Assembly (NCBI RefSeq): GCF_001908205.1
Contig: NZ_LGHL01000019.1
Coordinates: 1 to 49,204 of the forward strand
Source: Bradyrhizobium sp. NAS80.1
GTDB taxonomy: Bacteria; Pseudomonadota; Alphaproteobacteria; Rhizobiales; Xanthobacteraceae
Direction of reading: 5' to 3'
DNA: 49,204 bases
Part shown: positions 16,014 to 24,362 of the stretch, in pieces
Layout of the letters: every line of letters begins with the position of its first letter
Numbering within the stretch: the first letter of the stretch is position 1
The notes under the pieces: model-generated
What the model was told of the DNA's origin: nothing
Databases searched by the model: none
The model's input: the letters and a program-made list of their open reading frames with translations, nothing else
Program-made: the position numbers and the translations under genes

Positions 16014-16942
16014 CCGGCCTCCTTCTCCTTGCGCTTGGGTGGCGTCGGGCCATCCACCGGCGGCAACGATTTGAGATAATCCGCCATCGCGGCAAGATCC
16101 TCGTCCGACAATTGCGAGGTGTTCTTGATCACGCGCGTCATCCCGCCGCCAACGCTGTCGCCGTCGGGCAGTTCGCCGGTCTTAAGGAAATAGGCGATAT
16201 CCTTCGCGCTCCACTCGCCAAGGCGCTTCTGGGTGATGTTTGACACCCATCCCTCGCCTTCCGGATTGGGCCCGCCGGCAAAGCGTTGTCCGGAGATGAT
16301 GCCGCCGAGAGCGTTGCGCGGGCTGTGGCATTCCGCGCAATGGCCAAAACTGTTCACGAGATAGGCGCCGCGATTCCATTGCGGCGACTTCGTGCCGTCG
16401 GCGACGAAGGGCTTGCTGTCCATGAACAGGAATTTCCAGATGCCGATGTTGCGCCGGATGTCGAAGGGAAAGCGCACGTCATGGTCGCGCACCTTTCCAG
16501 CAACGGGCGGTAGCGTTTTCAGATAGGCAAAGAGGTCGAGGACGTCCTCGCGCCTGGCGTGCTGGTAGGACGTATAGGGAAAGGCCGGAAAGTAATGCCG
16601 TCCGTCTGGCGAGACCCCGTGCATTACCGCGTTGACGAAATCGGTATCTTTCCATTGGCCGATACCGTAGGTCGGGTCGGAGGAGATGTTCGGTGTGTAG
16701 AACGTTCCAAACGGCGACTTGATCGCGACGCCGCCGCCGAGCTTGAGACGATCGGGCTGGTCGGGAACGGCATGGCAGGACGCGCAGCCGCCGGCGTTGA
16801 AGATCAACTCACCATTGGCGAGATCAGGAACATGGGCGGGCGCGGTCCCGACGGCCGCCCCCACCGGCGCGCTGAGCCACCAATAGACACCGGCCGCAGT
16901 GACCGCGGCGAGCAGCGCCACGAAAATTGTTCGTTGCAACAT
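16010..16942 (-). CDS. Diheme cytochrome c
   Basis: The 310-residue protein has an N-terminal membrane anchor or uncleaved signal (LQRTIFVALLAAVTAAGVYWW) and two c-type heme sites: Cys53-x2-Cys56-His57 (CASCH) and Cys202-x2-Cys205-His206 (CAECH). Candidate axial Met residues follow each (for example GGGMTRV near residue 268). The layout matches the diheme cytochrome c subunits that accept electrons from periplasmic dehydrogenases. No dehydrogenase is adjacent, so its partner is unknown. The C-terminus is charged (PPKRKEKEAG). The gene is divergent from the CHRD protein gene, with 153 bp between the starts. Confidence 0.88.
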   Translation of the reverse strand: MLQRTIFVALLAAVTAAGVYWWLSAPVGAAVGTAPAHVPDLANGELIFNAGGCASCHAVPDQPDRLKLGGGVAIKSPFGTFYTPNISSDPTYGIGQWKDTDFVNAVMHGVSPDGRHYFPAFPYTSYQHARREDVLDLFAYLKTLPPVAGKVRDHDVRFPFDIRRNIGIWKFLFMDSKPFVADGTKSPQWNRGAYLVNSFGHCAECHSPRNALGGIISGQRFAGGPNPEGEGWVSNITQKRLGEWSAKDIAYFLKTGELPDGDSVGGGMTRVIKNTSQLSDEDLAAMADYLKSLPPVDGPTPPKRKEKEAG

Positions 16943-17095
16943 TCAGGTCCATCCACTCGTTGCGGCGAACTTATGACCGATGCCCTGGCCGCTCCAGCCA
17001 CGAAGAATTTAGCCCGCACGCGCAGGAAACGGGAATAAACTGAAACGTTGACTGTTGGAAGTTTGCCAATTCAACGAGGCCACAGGGAGAATGTC

Positions 17096-17512
17096 ATGAA
17101 CAAGACCGTCATCGCCATGGTAGCGCTCGGCGCCGTCGCTTTTGCAGGCTCCGCCAGCGCCGAGAAGCTGAAAGCAACGCTCAGCGGCAAGTCCGAGGTG
17201 CCCGCAACGACCAGCAACGGCACCGGAACGGCCGACCTGGACTATGACGCCGCCAGCAAGAAGCTGTCCTGGAAGGTCACTTATTCCGGCCTGTCCGGCC
17301 CGGCAACGGCCGCGCATTTCCACGGGCCGGCCGAGACTGACAAGAACGCGGGCGTCGCTGTTGCGATCCCGAACGCATCGTCCAGCCCGGTCGAAGGCTC
17401 GGCGACGCTGACCGACGCGCAGGCCGCTGATCTCTTGGCCGGCAAGCTCTACGTCAACATTCACACTGCGGCCAATCCGGGCGGCGAGATCCGCGGCCAG
17501 GTGACGAAGTAG
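17096..17512 (+). CDS. Secreted CHRD-domain protein
   Basis: The 138-residue product has a signal peptide (MNKTVIAMVALGAVAFAGSASA) and a CHRD domain covering the rest, with the typical AHFHGPAE and LYVNIHTAANPGGEIRGQV segments. CHRD domains occur in chordin and in many small bacterial secreted proteins of unclear function. The His-rich segments may bind metal. The ATG at 17096 is chosen because it starts the signal peptide and has GGGAGA before it. A strong terminator follows, so it is a single-gene unit. Confidence 0.88.
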   Translation: MNKTVIAMVALGAVAFAGSASAEKLKATLSGKSEVPATTSNGTGTADLDYDAASKKLSWKVTYSGLSGPATAAHFHGPAETDKNAGVAVAIPNASSSPVEGSATLTDAQAADLLAGKLYVNIHTAANPGGEIRGQVTK

Positions 17513-17535
17513 GCATCACAGCTGCTTCGTCGACG

Positions 17536-17569
17536 AAGGCCGGACTCAGGAGCAGCGTCCGGCCTTTTT
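17536..17569 (+). terminator. Rho-independent terminator of the CHRD gene
   Basis: AAGGCCGGAC (17536-17545) pairs perfectly with GTCCGGCCTT (17557-17566) around an 11-base loop and runs into TTTTT. Confidence 0.9.
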
Positions 17570-17639
17570 GCTGTCAAGAAATCGCAGGTTCGGCGAGGAT
17601 CGACCTTCCCTCTGCAGATGGTCTCAATGGTCTTCTTCG

Positions 17640-17680
17640 TGCTTCCCGGATTTCGCTTCGCTCCATCCGGACTACAAATC
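17640..17680. repeat. Short palindromic element
   Basis: CCGGAT (17646-17651) and ATCCGG (17665-17670) flank TTCGCTTCGCTCC, the core of a dispersed repeat seen often in Bradyrhizobium-like genomes ('CCCGGATTTCGCTTCGCTCCATCCGG'-type, broken here into its parts). It lies between two convergent genes. Confidence 0.5.
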
Positions 17681-17741
17681 AACCGCTGCTCAACCGCTGC
17701 GCAGGCGCCGATCTGCTCGCCAGTGCGCGCCCCCACCGCGC

Positions 17742-19025
17742 TCAAGCCCCACTCAACGCCTGCGCGAGGTCCGCGATCAGGTCCGACGGATTCTCGATGC
17801 CGATCGACAGCCGGATCGTGGAATCGAGGACGCCGATCTTGCGGCGGACGTCGGCCGGAACGCCGGAGTGGGTCATCGTTGCCGGCAGGCTGGCGAGCGA
17901 TTCGGTTCCGCCAAGGCTCACCGCCAGCTTGAAGATCTGCAGCGCGTTCAGGAATTTCACAGCCGCCGGCTGGCCGCCGACGATGTCGAATGCGAACGTA
18001 GATCCGGCTCCGAGGCATTGCCTTGCGAAAACACGCCCGGCCGCCGAGGCTTCCTCGTGATGACCGAGATAGTGGACCTTCGCCACCTTGGGATGGTCGC
18101 GCAGGTAATCCGCCACGAGGTGCGCGTTGCTGTCGGCTCTCTCCATGCGGATGCTCAACGTCTCGAGGGACCGGCTGATCATCCAGCAGGAATGAGGATC
18201 CAGCTGGGTGCCGATCGCGCCTCGCAGCGCCTTGATGTCCTTCATGATCGCTTTTGAGCCGAGCGCGGCGCCCGCGATCAGATCGGAATGACCGCCGACA
18301 TATTTGGTCAGGGAGTACAACGAAAGGTCCGCGCCATGCTCGATCGGCCGCTGAAACACCGGTCCGAGCAAGGTATTGTCGCACGCGATGATCGGCACGT
18401 GTCCTTTGGTGCGGCCGATCGCGTCGGCGATGCGGCGGATCATGGCGATATCGACCAGTCCATTGGTCGGGTTGGCCGGCGTTTCGATCAGGATCATCGC
18501 AATCCGGCCCTTGCCCGCCGCCGCCTCTGCGGCGTGCGTCACCGCTGTTTCGTCGAGGCCGTCGGCAAAGCCGACTGCGCTGATCGAGAAACGCGAAAGC
18601 GTGTTGGCAAGCAAGGTTTCCGTCCCGCCGTAAAGCGGCTGGGAGTGCAGGATGACGTCGCCCGGCCGGACGCAGGCGAGAATCGTCGTCGCAATCGCCG
18701 ACATTCCGGACGAGAACAGCGCGCAGCTCTCGGCGCGCTCGTAGATCGAGAGCCGGTCCTCGACAATCTCGCTGTTGGGGTGATTGAACCGCGAATAGAC
18801 GAGGCCGGCGCCCATTCCCTCTGGCGGCTCGCGCCGGCCGGAGACGAAATCGAAGAAATCCTGTCCGTCTTCGGCCGTCTTGAATACGAAGGTCGAGGTC
18901 AGAAACACCGGTGGCTTGATGGCCCCTTCCGAGAGTTGCGGATCGTAGCCATAGGTCAGCATCAACGTTTCGGGATGCAGCATATGGTTGCCGATGTGGG
19001 TCTTCGACGGAAACGGTTTTGCCAT
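17742..19025 (-). CDS. Cystathionine gamma-synthase family protein (Cys/Met metabolism PLP enzyme)
   Basis: The 427-residue fold-type I enzyme has the PLP lysine in [13 protein letters not shown], the cofactor Asp in [12 protein letters not shown] and the [15 protein letters not shown] segment of the trans-sulfuration family. Members include cystathionine gamma-synthase, cystathionine lyases and methionine gamma-lyase; the exact reaction cannot be fixed from sequence. The ATG at 19025 starts [12 protein letters not shown]. It stands alone, with 360 bp before the next divergent gene, and it is convergent with the CHRD gene. Confidence 0.87.
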   Translation of the reverse strand: MAKPFPSKTHIGNHMLHPETLMLTYGYDPQLSEGAIKPPVFLTSTFVFKTAEDGQDFFDFVSGRREPPEGMGAGLVYSRFNHPNSEIVEDRLSIYERAESCALFSSGMSAIATTILACVRPGDVILHSQPLYGGTETLLANTLSRFSISAVGFADGLDETAVTHAAEAAAGKGRIAMILIETPANPTNGLVDIAMIRRIADAIGRTKGHVPIIACDNTLLGPVFQRPIEHGADLSLYSLTKYVGGHSDLIAGAALGSKAIMKDIKALRGAIGTQLDPHSCWMISRSLETLSIRMERADSNAHLVADYLRDHPKVAKVHYLGHHEEASAAGRVFARQCLGAGSTFAFDIVGGQPAAVKFLNALQIFKLAVSLGGTESLASLPATMTHSGVPADVRRKIGVLDSTIRLSIGIENPSDLIADLAQALSGA

Positions 19026-19385
19026 GGCCTGTCTCACTTTTCTTGATCCAGATCTTGGCCGTGCGTTGGAAATGCGATGGTGGAGCAATCAGGATTCGAA
19101 TGCGCCGGCATTCGACTCTCATCAACGTCGCAGCGGCTAAAGTTGAAGATAGCTCATACGCGGCTTTCTGACAGCGATCCGTCAGGCCTGGCGGACAAAT
19201 TGTGCGTTTGGTGCGAAACTCGATGACGCAGGCCGCCGCGCCTCCACGCGATCGTTTCGAGCTAAATCCCGTCGGGGTTCCACTTGGACGCCCGCCCGCA
19301 AACATCCCTGATTCCGTCCACCTATGTTCGTGCTGCCGCCACAAACCGCCCTCACGAAGGCGTGACCGCGTATGGGGAGAAGAAA
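19026..19385. other. 360-bp intergenic region between divergent genes
   Basis: Both flanking genes read outwards from here, so it must hold two promoters. I see no recognisable promoter boxes, repeat element, RNA gene or convincing short gene. A few short open frames here have no ribosome site or family character. Confidence 0.5.
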
Positions 19386-19664
19386 ATGCGCGTACGGAGA
19401 ACATGGAAGGTCTTGGGGGCCAAACATCACGACTCGCGTATCGGGCAACTCCAGCTGGATTTGGCAGCATTCAACCGCTGCATAGACGTACTGGAAAAGG
19501 CCGACGCAAATCCTCAGGACATCGAGGTGCTGACCGCGCATGCGCTGACGCTCGCCGAACAGATCGACGAGGTGCGCTGGTCGAACCCCGCAAAAGCTCT
19601 GGGTTGGCTACTCGGAAATGAGACAAGCGAGCCAGCCGCTCGAAAAGCGTCGGGAACCGGCTGA
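19386..19664 (+). CDS. Small protein of unknown function
   Basis: The 92-residue protein starts MRVRRTWKVLGAKHHDSRIG and is predicted helical through residues 20-75 (LDLAAFNRCIDVLEKAD..., ALTLAEQIDEVRW). It has a basic start and no signal peptide or membrane segment. The ATG at 19386 has GGGGAGAAG shortly before it, which supports this start over an upstream extension. I do not recognise a family. It is convergent with a cytochrome c' gene. Confidence 0.5.
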   Translation: MRVRRTWKVLGAKHHDSRIGQLQLDLAAFNRCIDVLEKADANPQDIEVLTAHALTLAEQIDEVRWSNPAKALGWLLGNETSEPAARKASGTG

Positions 19665-19729
19665 GCGATCATTCTCGCCGGTAGTCACGAGGGCAGCCTC
19701 CGAAAAGCATGGATGCGCGAGCCGACCAG

Positions 19730-20179
19730 CTACTTCAGCTTCACGCGATAGGTCTCGTGGCAGTCGGTGCAGCGGTCGTTGATGCTGGTATAGGCGGCCT
19801 TCAGGCTCGCGAGGTTCTTGACCTTGCCCTTGACGTCGGCGATCGCCTTCTGCACCGGCGGGATCTTGGAGTCGAAATTGGCCTTGTTCTGCCAGACCTT
19901 CTGCGACGCGCCGTAGTTCGAGTCCACGACGTCCTGCTTGGGATTGACTTCGAAGGTCTTGGCGATCTTGGCGACGTCGGCTTCGAGGTTCGTCAGCGCT
20001 TCGTCGACGGCCTTCTGATTGTAGGGGATTTCGCCCTTCGTCATCTTCTGGATGACCGTGTACAGGCTCTTGGCCTGCGACCGCATCAAATTGTCCTGCT
20101 GAACCGCGATCTCCTGCTGCGCCATCACGGCGCCCGCACCCAACAGCAGGGTGCCCGCGACAATCATCGTCCGTTTCAT
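19730..20179 (-). CDS. Cytochrome c' family protein (copy 2)
   Basis: The 149-residue protein has a signal peptide (MKRTMIVAGTLLLGAGAVMA) and a four-helix-bundle body with a single C-terminal heme site, Cys137-x2-Cys140-His141 (CTDCHETYR), the hallmark of class II cytochromes c. The position of the heme close to the C-terminus, and the helical spacing, fit cytochrome c'. It is a diverged paralog of the gene at 20587-21033. The open frame runs upstream of the chosen ATG (20179) only because it enters the leftover of a hydroxylase gene (20311-20460). Function may be electron transfer to or from the nearby molybdenum enzyme, or NO binding. Confidence 0.85.
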   Translation of the reverse strand: MKRTMIVAGTLLLGAGAVMAQQEIAVQQDNLMRSQAKSLYTVIQKMTKGEIPYNQKAVDEALTNLEADVAKIAKTFEVNPKQDVVDSNYGASQKVWQNKANFDSKIPPVQKAIADVKGKVKNLASLKAAYTSINDRCTDCHETYRVKLK

Positions 20180-20310
20180 TGGCCTGTTCCTCCGGCCCGC
20201 AGAGGTTTGCGGAAAAGGACCATCCACCGCACCGGGGGCAGCGCGGCCCATCATGAATAGAACCCCGCGCGGAGCGTTTATTCCCGCGCCGAAAGATGAT
20301 GATTTAGAGG

Positions 20311-20460
20311 CTGTGACAGCGGTGGTGCCGTTGATCGCGATCAACATCCGCTCCGGGGTTTCCGGCATGTCGATGTGATCGATCTTTTATTCGCGCCAGA
20401 GGCCGTCGACGATCGCGTTGACGACGACCGGACAGGAGCCGATCGCACCGATCTCTGGTT
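20311..20460 (-). pseudogene. Remnant of a second molybdenum hydroxylase large-subunit gene (3' end)
   Basis: Read on the minus strand, this gives IGAIGSCPVVVNAIVDGLWRE, then an in-frame TAA, then KIDHIDMPETPERMLIAING. The intact gene at 21120-23429 ends AIGSCPAVVNAIVDGLWREY followed by KIDHIDMPATPERVWIAINE. The remnant is about 45 codons long, has one nonsense change (Tyr to stop) and lies before a cytochrome c' gene just as the intact end does. It marks an old tandem duplication with loss of most of one copy. Confidence 0.85.
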
Positions 20461-20541
20461 TACCCTTGGCAACAGACGCCCGAGCAGACCATCCGAGCCA
20501 AGATTCGAAGTAACCGAGTTGCCTGCACTCGGCGCAACAAG

Positions 20542-20570
20542 AAAGGGCGGCGGCTTCGCAACCGCCCCTT
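20542..20570 (-). terminator. Likely terminator of cytochrome c' copy 1
   Basis: On the minus strand AAGGGGCGG (20570-20562) pairs with CCGCCCTTT (20550-20542), followed by CTTGTT. It lies 17 bp past the stop codon of the cytochrome gene at 20587. Confidence 0.6.
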
Positions 20571-20586
20571 CTTCATTCGGCACGCG

Positions 20587-21033
20587 TCAGCCGTTCTTCA
20601 CGCGGAAGGTTTCGTGGCAGCCGCCGCATTCCTTGCCGACCACGGGCAGCGTCGCCTTGAGCGTGTCGAGATCCTTGACCTTGGTCTTGGCCTCGCCGAC
20701 CGTCTTGGCGAAGCTTGCGATCTTCGCCTCGAACCCAGCCTTGTCCTCCCAGACCTTCGGCGAGGTGTGGTAGTCGCCCTCGGGCTTGAGCCCCTTCGCA
20801 CTGTCCGGAAACAGGCTCGGCAGCTTCTTGGCGGTGTCCTCGAACTGCGCCAGCGCGGTGTCCACGGTGGCCTGATCGTAGGATTTTTCGCCCTTGACCA
20901 TCGCCGAGAGCGCGCCCGCATTCCTGCCATTGCCCTTCATCAGGGTCTGAACCTGCTTGACGGATTCCGGCGACGCCCAGACTGCACTCAGGCCAAGCAG
21001 CAGCGCTCCTCCAACAACCAACACTCGCTTCAT
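20587..21033 (-). CDS. Cytochrome c' family protein (copy 1)
   Basis: The 148-residue protein has a signal peptide (MKRVLVVGGALLLGLSAVWA) and one heme site near the C-terminus, Cys136-x2-Cys139-His140 (CGGCHETFR). It shares the TLMKG...YDQATVDTAL...SPKVWEDKAGFEAKI layout with the paralog at 19730. It starts 86 bp after the molybdenum hydroxylase stop and is likely in the same transcript, so it may take electrons from that enzyme in the periplasm, though such hydroxylases are often cytoplasmic. A terminator follows. Confidence 0.87.
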   Translation of the reverse strand: MKRVLVVGGALLLGLSAVWASPESVKQVQTLMKGNGRNAGALSAMVKGEKSYDQATVDTALAQFEDTAKKLPSLFPDSAKGLKPEGDYHTSPKVWEDKAGFEAKIASFAKTVGEAKTKVKDLDTLKATLPVVGKECGGCHETFRVKNG

Positions 21034-21119
21034 TCGTAAACCCCTTTCCCCGACGCAAGAATCGTGTCGACCTCATCATTGAGGCCAACACCGCTTGGTG
21101 GATTTCATTCCTTATGAGA

Positions 21120-23429
21120 TCACAGGCTGTGGCGGCGATGGTGCTCGTTGATGGCGATCCACACCCGCTCCGGGGTTGCCGGCATGTCGATGTGGTCGAT
21201 CTTGTATTCGCGCCACAGCCCGTCGACGATGGCATTGACGACCGCCGGACAGGAGCCGATCGCGCCGGCCTCGCCCGCGCCCTTCACACCCAGCGGATTG
21301 GTCTTGCAGGGAATGTTGTTGGTCTCGAACACGAAGGCTGGACCGTCGGCCGCCCGCGGCAGCGCGTAGTCCATGAAGGTCGCGGTAATGAGCTGGCCGT
21401 CGCCCGCGCCGTAGACAACCTGCTCCATCAGTGCTTGGCCGATGCCCTGCATGGCGCCGCCATGCACCTGCCCTGCCAGCAGCAGCGGATTGAGCGTCTT
21501 GCCGAAATCATCGACGATCACATAGTTGACGACCTTGATGATGCCGGTCGCCGGATCGATCTCGACTTCCGCCAGATGCGTGCCGTTCGGATAGGTGCCG
21601 TCGGCGCTGGCAAACGTCGCGCTGCCGTTCATCTTTGATGGATCTGCGCCCGGGCGCTTGGCGAGATCGGCGAAGGAGATCGTGCGGTCGGTGCCGGCGA
21701 TGCGGACGGCGCCGCCCGAAATCTCGAGATCGCCGGCGCTTGCCTCGAGCGCCTGCGCCGCGATCTCCTTCAGCTTCTTGCCCAGCTCACCCGTGGCACG
21801 CTCCACGCAGACGCCGCCCGTCGGGATCGAGGCCGAGCCACCGGTGCCGAGCCCGGTCGCGATCTCGTCGGTGTCGCCCTGGTGGATGTGCACGCGCTCC
21901 GGCGGCAGGCCGAACTGCTCGGCAACGATCTGGGCGTAAGCCGTCTGGTGGCCCTGCCCGCTCGATTGCGTGCCGATCAGGACGGTGACGTCGCCGTTGG
22001 GGTCGAGCCTGACGTTCGCGGTCTCTTCCCCCATCACGCCGCAGATCTCGACATAGCTCGCAAGGCCGATGCCGCGGATCAGGCCCTGCTTCTTGGCCGC
22101 CTTGGCGCGCTTGGGAAACTCCTTCCACTCCGCGATCTCCATCGCGCGCTTCAGATGCGCAGCGAAGTCGCCGGAGTCATAGACCTTGCCTGTGGCCGTC
22201 GTGTAGGGCAGCGCCTTCGGCTGGATGAAGTTCTTGCGGCGGATGGCATCCGGCGTCATGTCGAGTTTTCGCGCGCAAGCGTCCACAAGGCGCTCGATGA
22301 CATAGGCGGCCTCAGGGCGGCCAGCGCCGCGATAGGCGTCGACCGGCACGCTGTGGGTAAAGATCGTGCGGATCCGGCAATAGAAGGCCTGGATGTCGTA
22401 GAGGCCGGGCAGCATGCCGGCGCCGCCATGGGGAATGTAGGGGCCGAAGGTCGAAAGATACGCGCCCATGTCGCCCATCAGGTCGCAATCCATGGCGAGG
22501 AATTTGCCGTCCTCGGCCAGCGCCATCTTCGCGGTGGTCACATTGTCGCGGCCCTGCGCGTCGCCCACGAAATGCTCGGAGCGATCGGCCGCCCATTTCA
22601 CGGCCTTCTTCAGCTTTCGTGCGGCGACCGCCATCAGGGCGTATTCGCGGTACGGAAACAGCTTTGTGCCGAAGCCGCCTCCGACATCGGGGCAGATCAC
22701 CCGCATCTTGTCGGTCGGGATGTTGAGCACGTTCTGGCAGAGGATGTCGCGCAGGCGATGGCTGCCCTGGCTGCCGACCGTCAGCGTCAGATGGTCGCGC
22801 TTGGCGTCGTATTCACAGACCGCCGCGCGCGTCTCCATGAAGTTCGCGACCACGCGCGGATTGACGATGGAGATTTCGGCGACCGCATGCGCCTTGGCAA
22901 AGGCGGCTTCGGTCGCCTGCTTGTCACCGATCGAGACGTCGAACAGCACGTTGCTGGCCTTGTCCGGCCAGACCTGCGGCGCGCCCTTCTTGACGGCGTT
23001 GACGACGCCGGTCACGGCCGGCAGCGGGCTCCATTTGACGTCGATCGCCTCGATCGCGTCACGGGCCTGGTCGATGGTCTCGGCGACGACGAAGGCGATG
23101 GAATCGCCGACATGGCGCACCTCGTTCTTGGCGAGGATGGGGTAAGGCGGGCCGGTGAACGGATCGGTCTCGAGATTGAACAGGCAGGGCAGATTGCCGA
23201 GATCCCTAACGTCGTCAGCGGTCAGGATCAGCGCAACGCCAGGCAACGTGCGGGCGCGGCTCGCATCGATGGTGTATTTGGCATGAGCGTGCGGCGAGCG
23301 CAGCATCAAGCAGCGCAGAGCAGCCTGCGGCGCATAGTCGTCGGTATAGCGGCCCTTGCCGCGGATGAGTGCGTCATCCTCCTTGCGCAGCACGCTTTGG
23401 CCAACGCCGAACTTGATGGGGGCAGCCAT
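21120..23429 (-). CDS. Molybdenum hydroxylase large subunit, form II CO-dehydrogenase-like
   Basis: The 769-residue protein belongs to the xanthine dehydrogenase family and holds the molybdopterin-cytosine-dinucleotide cofactor. The active-site loop reads AYRGAGR at residues 365-371, which marks form II enzymes; true form I CO dehydrogenase has AYxCSFR. The conserved active-site Glu is present in KGAGEAGAIGS near the C-terminus. Form II members oxidise CO poorly or act on aldehydes or N-heterocycles. The FAD (CoxM) and 2Fe-2S (CoxS) subunit genes that normally accompany it are not in the window, so it is an orphan large subunit here. Two cytochrome c' genes follow. No signal peptide is seen. 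Confidence 0.88.
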   Translation of the reverse strand: MAAPIKFGVGQSVLRKEDDALIRGKGRYTDDYAPQAALRCLMLRSPHAHAKYTIDASRARTLPGVALILTADDVRDLGNLPCLFNLETDPFTGPPYPILAKNEVRHVGDSIAFVVAETIDQARDAIEAIDVKWSPLPAVTGVVNAVKKGAPQVWPDKASNVLFDVSIGDKQATEAAFAKAHAVAEISIVNPRVVANFMETRAAVCEYDAKRDHLTLTVGSQGSHRLRDILCQNVLNIPTDKMRVICPDVGGGFGTKLFPYREYALMAVAARKLKKAVKWAADRSEHFVGDAQGRDNVTTAKMALAEDGKFLAMDCDLMGDMGAYLSTFGPYIPHGGAGMLPGLYDIQAFYCRIRTIFTHSVPVDAYRGAGRPEAAYVIERLVDACARKLDMTPDAIRRKNFIQPKALPYTTATGKVYDSGDFAAHLKRAMEIAEWKEFPKRAKAAKKQGLIRGIGLASYVEICGVMGEETANVRLDPNGDVTVLIGTQSSGQGHQTAYAQIVAEQFGLPPERVHIHQGDTDEIATGLGTGGSASIPTGGVCVERATGELGKKLKEIAAQALEASAGDLEISGGAVRIAGTDRTISFADLAKRPGADPSKMNGSATFASADGTYPNGTHLAEVEIDPATGIIKVVNYVIVDDFGKTLNPLLLAGQVHGGAMQGIGQALMEQVVYGAGDGQLITATFMDYALPRAADGPAFVFETNNIPCKTNPLGVKGAGEAGAIGSCPAVVNAIVDGLWREYKIDHIDMPATPERVWIAINEHHRRHSL

Positions 23430-23610
23430 TTTCGCTCCATGTCCTCATGGTTGTTTTGCCGGCATATTGCCGTGGAAAAAGTGGCAGTGCAAACGGCTTT
23501 CGCCGTGCACGATGAGGAGCCGACCACTTGCAGCGGTGCCCGTTACTGTTTACGGCACGCCTGGCCGGGGGTGGGACCGGGCACGTCCGAGGTGGCAAAA
23601 AGGTAGAACC

Positions 23611-24231
23611 GTGGTCAAGGTCGATTTCAAGAAGACGCTTTCGAAGCTTTACAGTGCGCCGACCGGCAGATTTGCTGCCGTCGACGTGCCGGCACTGCAA
23701 TTCGTCAAAATAGACGGCAAAGGCGACCCGAACCGCGAGCCGGCCTATGCGCAGGCCATCGAATGGCTCTATTCCGTGAGCTACGCGATGAAGTTTGCCT
23801 CCAAGGCTGGATCTGGAAGAGATTACGTCATTCCGCCGCTCGAAGGCCTCTGGTGGGCCGACGACCCCGCCGATTTCGTCAGCCGCCGCAAGCATCGCTG
23901 GAAGTGGACGATGATGATCATGGTGCCGGACTTCGTCAGCCGGCCGCTGTACGACGAGGCCGTCACGAAGACACATGGGAAACGCGGCGAGCCGCCGCCG
24001 GAAACGCTGCGCCTTGAGTCTCTCGATGAAGGACGTAGCCTGCAAACGCTGCATGTCGGCAGCTACGACGACGAGGCGCCGATACTTGCCAGGCTTCACG
24101 ACGAGGTGATGCCCGCGGAGGGACTGACATTCGCTGGACCGCACCATGAAATCTATCTGAGCGACCCGCGCAAGACGGAGCCCGAGAAACGCAAGACGAT
24201 TCTCCGGCAGCCGATCAGAAAGGCTGACTGA
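23611..24231 (+). CDS. GyrI-like small-molecule-binding domain protein
   Basis: The 206-residue protein has the SOUL/GyrI-like alpha/beta barrel pattern, with KTLSKLYSAPTGRFAAVDVP at the start, EGLWWADD and WKWTMMIMVPDFVS in the middle and GPHHEIYLSDPRKT at the end. It has no helix-turn-helix, so it is a free-standing effector-type domain and not a regulator by itself. Relatives are annotated as GyrI-like proteins; some have been shown to hydrolyse cyclopropane compounds, but no role can be assigned here. The GTG at 23611 is chosen because it starts the conserved part; an open extension upstream overlaps the divergent hydroxylase gene. Confidence 0.8.
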   Translation: MVKVDFKKTLSKLYSAPTGRFAAVDVPALQFVKIDGKGDPNREPAYAQAIEWLYSVSYAMKFASKAGSGRDYVIPPLEGLWWADDPADFVSRRKHRWKWTMMIMVPDFVSRPLYDEAVTKTHGKRGEPPPETLRLESLDEGRSLQTLHVGSYDDEAPILARLHDEVMPAEGLTFAGPHHEIYLSDPRKTEPEKRKTILRQPIRKAD

Positions 24232-24257
24232 CCAACGTTGGCTGAATCGGGCCGGCC

Positions 24258-24362
24258 TAGAGCGTTTTCGAGCGAAGCGGATACCGGTTCGCGTCAAGAA
24301 AACGCGTCAGAATAAGAGCCTAGAGCCCCGTTCCGATTCCATCGGAACGGAAATGGCTCTAG
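24258..24362 (+). repeat. Dispersed repeat, copy 2, with terminal hairpin
   Basis: The first half (24258-24310) repeats 9409-9460. The second half is a strong hairpin: CTAGAGCC (24320-24327) pairs with GGCTCTAG (24355-24362), and CCGTTCCGAT (24328-24337) pairs with ATCGGAACGG (24341-24350). It lies between two convergent genes and may stop transcription on both strands, though it lacks a T-run. Confidence 0.85.

Noticed and set aside
20573..21235. Open frame spanning cytochrome c' copy 1 and the hydroxylase end in another frame.
   Set aside because: It conflicts with two well-supported genes; its likeness to a frame at 20341-20583 merely reflects the DNA duplication.
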